35,954 bases of DNA from an uncultured Lachnoclostridium sp. (lineage in GTDB: Bacteria > Bacillota > Clostridia > Lachnospirales > Lachnospiraceae): NCBI GenBank assembly GCA_946499505.1, contig CAMMSL010000022.1, positions 1-35,954 of the forward strand. The letters are read 5' to 3'. A model generated the notes under the pieces. That model was not told the DNA's origin, did not search any database, and saw nothing but the letters and a program-made list of their open reading frames with translations. The position numbers and the translations under genes were made by a program. Of the stretch, positions 34,865 to 35,954 are shown in pieces (the first letter of the stretch is position 1; each line of letters starts with the position of its first letter).

Positions 34865-35890
34865 ATGAAAACAAGTGATTTTTATTATGACCTGCCTCAG
34901 GAACTGATCGCTCAGGACCCGCTGGAAGACCGTTCTGCCTCCAGACTTATGGTACTGGATAAGGAAACCGGAGAGATACAGCATCATGTATTCCGTGATA
35001 TTATCGATTATTTAAATCCGGGAGACTGTCTTGTGATCAACGATACAAAAGTTATTCCGGCAAGGCTGATCGGAGCCAAGGAGGAGACCGGAGCCAAGAT
35101 TGAAGTCCTGCTTCTAAAGCGGGGTGCGGACGATGTATGGGAGACTCTTGTAAAACCGGGACGCAAGGCGAAGCCTGGCACAAGGATCAGCTTCGGTGAT
35201 GGGCTTCTTACAGGGGAAGTGGTAGACATTGTAGATGAAGGAAACCGCCTGATCCATTTTGAGTATGAAGGGATTTTTGAAGAGATACTGGATCAGCTGG
35301 GACAGATGCCTCTGCCTCCGTATATCACACATCAGCTCAAAGATAAAGACAGATATAATACAGTCTATGCGGAACACTCAGGCTCAGCCGCCGCACCTAC
35401 CGCAGGACTGCACTTTACGCCTGAACTTCTGAAAGAAATAGAGGGAAAGGGCGTCGATATCGCACGCGTCACTCTCCATGTAGGTCTGGGCACATTCCGT
35501 CCGGTCAAAGTGGATGATGTGGAAAACCATCATATGCATTCGGAGTTTTATATGATAAACGAAGAGGCGGCGGAGAAGATCAATCGTGCCAAAGACGGCG
35601 GCGGACGTGTGATCTGCGTCGGTACAACGAGCTGCCGTACCATCGAATCCGCGGCAGACGAAGACGGTCACCTGAAAGCCTGCAGCGGCTGGACGGAGAT
35701 ATTTATCTATCCGGGGTACCGCTTTAAAGCACTGGACTGCCTGATCACCAACTTCCATCTGCCGGAATCCACACTGATCATGCTTGTGTCTGCGCTGGCA
35801 GGAAAAGAACACGTGCTGGCGGCATATGAAGAAGCGGTGAAAGAGAGGTATCGGTTCTTTAGTTTCGGGGATGCGATGTTTATCAAATAA
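34865..35890 (+). CDS. queA: S-adenosylmethionine:tRNA ribosyltransferase-isomerase
   Basis: A 341-residue enzyme that transfers the ribosyl part of S-adenosylmethionine to 7-aminomethyl-7-deazaguanine in tRNA, forming epoxyqueuosine, late in queuosine synthesis. Family motifs seen: [24 protein letters not shown] at the N-terminus, [26 protein letters not shown], the [14 protein letters not shown] signature near the middle, [11 protein letters not shown], and the C-terminal [21 protein letters not shown]. Length is normal. The likely ribosome site is AAGGGA. The following gene of many queA operons (tgt) is not present in the remaining 64 bases. Confidence 0.97.
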   Translation: MKTSDFYYDLPQELIAQDPLEDRSASRLMVLDKETGEIQHHVFRDIIDYLNPGDCLVINDTKVIPARLIGAKEETGAKIEVLLLKRGADDVWETLVKPGRKAKPGTRISFGDGLLTGEVVDIVDEGNRLIHFEYEGIFEEILDQLGQMPLPPYITHQLKDKDRYNTVYAEHSGSAAAPTAGLHFTPELLKEIEGKGVDIARVTLHVGLGTFRPVKVDDVENHHMHSEFYMINEEAAEKINRAKDGGGRVICVGTTSCRTIESAADEDGHLKACSGWTEIFIYPGYRFKALDCLITNFHLPESTLIMLVSALAGKEHVLAAYEEAVKERYRFFSFGDAMFIK

Positions 35891-35954
35891 ATGAAATTTC
35901 GATTTTTCGTACCGACTCAGGAAAGGAAAATCGTTTGAAAAGGGAGCAGATACG
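35891..35954 (+). other. Window end; possible start of a further gene
   Basis: After the queA stop there are 64 bases without a complete gene. A TTG at 35935 opens a frame (MKREQIR) with AGGAAAGGAAAA about 8 bases upstream, so it might be a start codon. Equally, AAAGGGAG further on could be the ribosome site for an ATG just past the window edge. Nothing firmer can be said. Confidence 0.2.

Overview
The window looks like chromosome of a Gram-positive gut-type Clostridia, most likely a Lachnospiraceae. Reasons: a moderate GC content near 50%, strong AGGAGG-type ribosome sites, two T-box leaders, an EFR1-type flavodoxin-ferredoxin, a YtrA-type GntR regulator, a YhgE/Pip protein, and a carbohydrate locus with a CUT1 ABC importer that has no ATPase of its own. 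No species can be named. No phage, insertion sequence, CRISPR array, rRNA or tRNA gene was seen.

Layout. 59-2890: an EFR1-type electron-transfer protein on the minus strand, divergent from a GntR/YtrA regulator and a multi-pass DUF5808-like membrane protein. 2949-10181: the complete tryptophan operon trpEGDCFBA, behind a promoter and a T-box leader whose specifier reads TGG (Trp). The operon is decorated by copies of a small cloverleaf-forming repeat, one between leader and trpE, one between trpD and trpC, and one inverted copy just upstream of the trp promoter. 10191-13951 (minus): a TetR regulator followed by a 1016-residue YhgE/Pip protein, with a 26-bp perfect inverted repeat between them.

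14156-29633 is a beta-glucan locus: an AraC-type regulator, two GH94 phosphorylases (minus strand), then divergently a lipoprotein sugar-binding protein with two permeases, a GH3 beta-glucosidase with permuted domain order, and a large secreted GH16 enzyme with four C-terminal carbohydrate-binding modules. The inferred flow is: GH16 cuts beta-1,3-type glucan at the cell surface, the ABC system imports oligosaccharides, and phosphorylases plus GH3 split them inside. A 20-bp inverted repeat with one mismatch lies in the divergent control region.

29682-35954: a probable 6S RNA with its own promoter and terminator, a YihY/BrkB-family membrane protein, a phenylalanine-type T-box, pheS-pheT, and queA. 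The end of the window holds only the possible start of another gene.

The points most worth a second look are the cloverleaf repeats in the trp region, the double hydrophobic segment inside the GH16 protein, the long inverted repeats at 13296-13366 and 20236-20301, and the substrate specificity of the two unlike GH94 enzymes.
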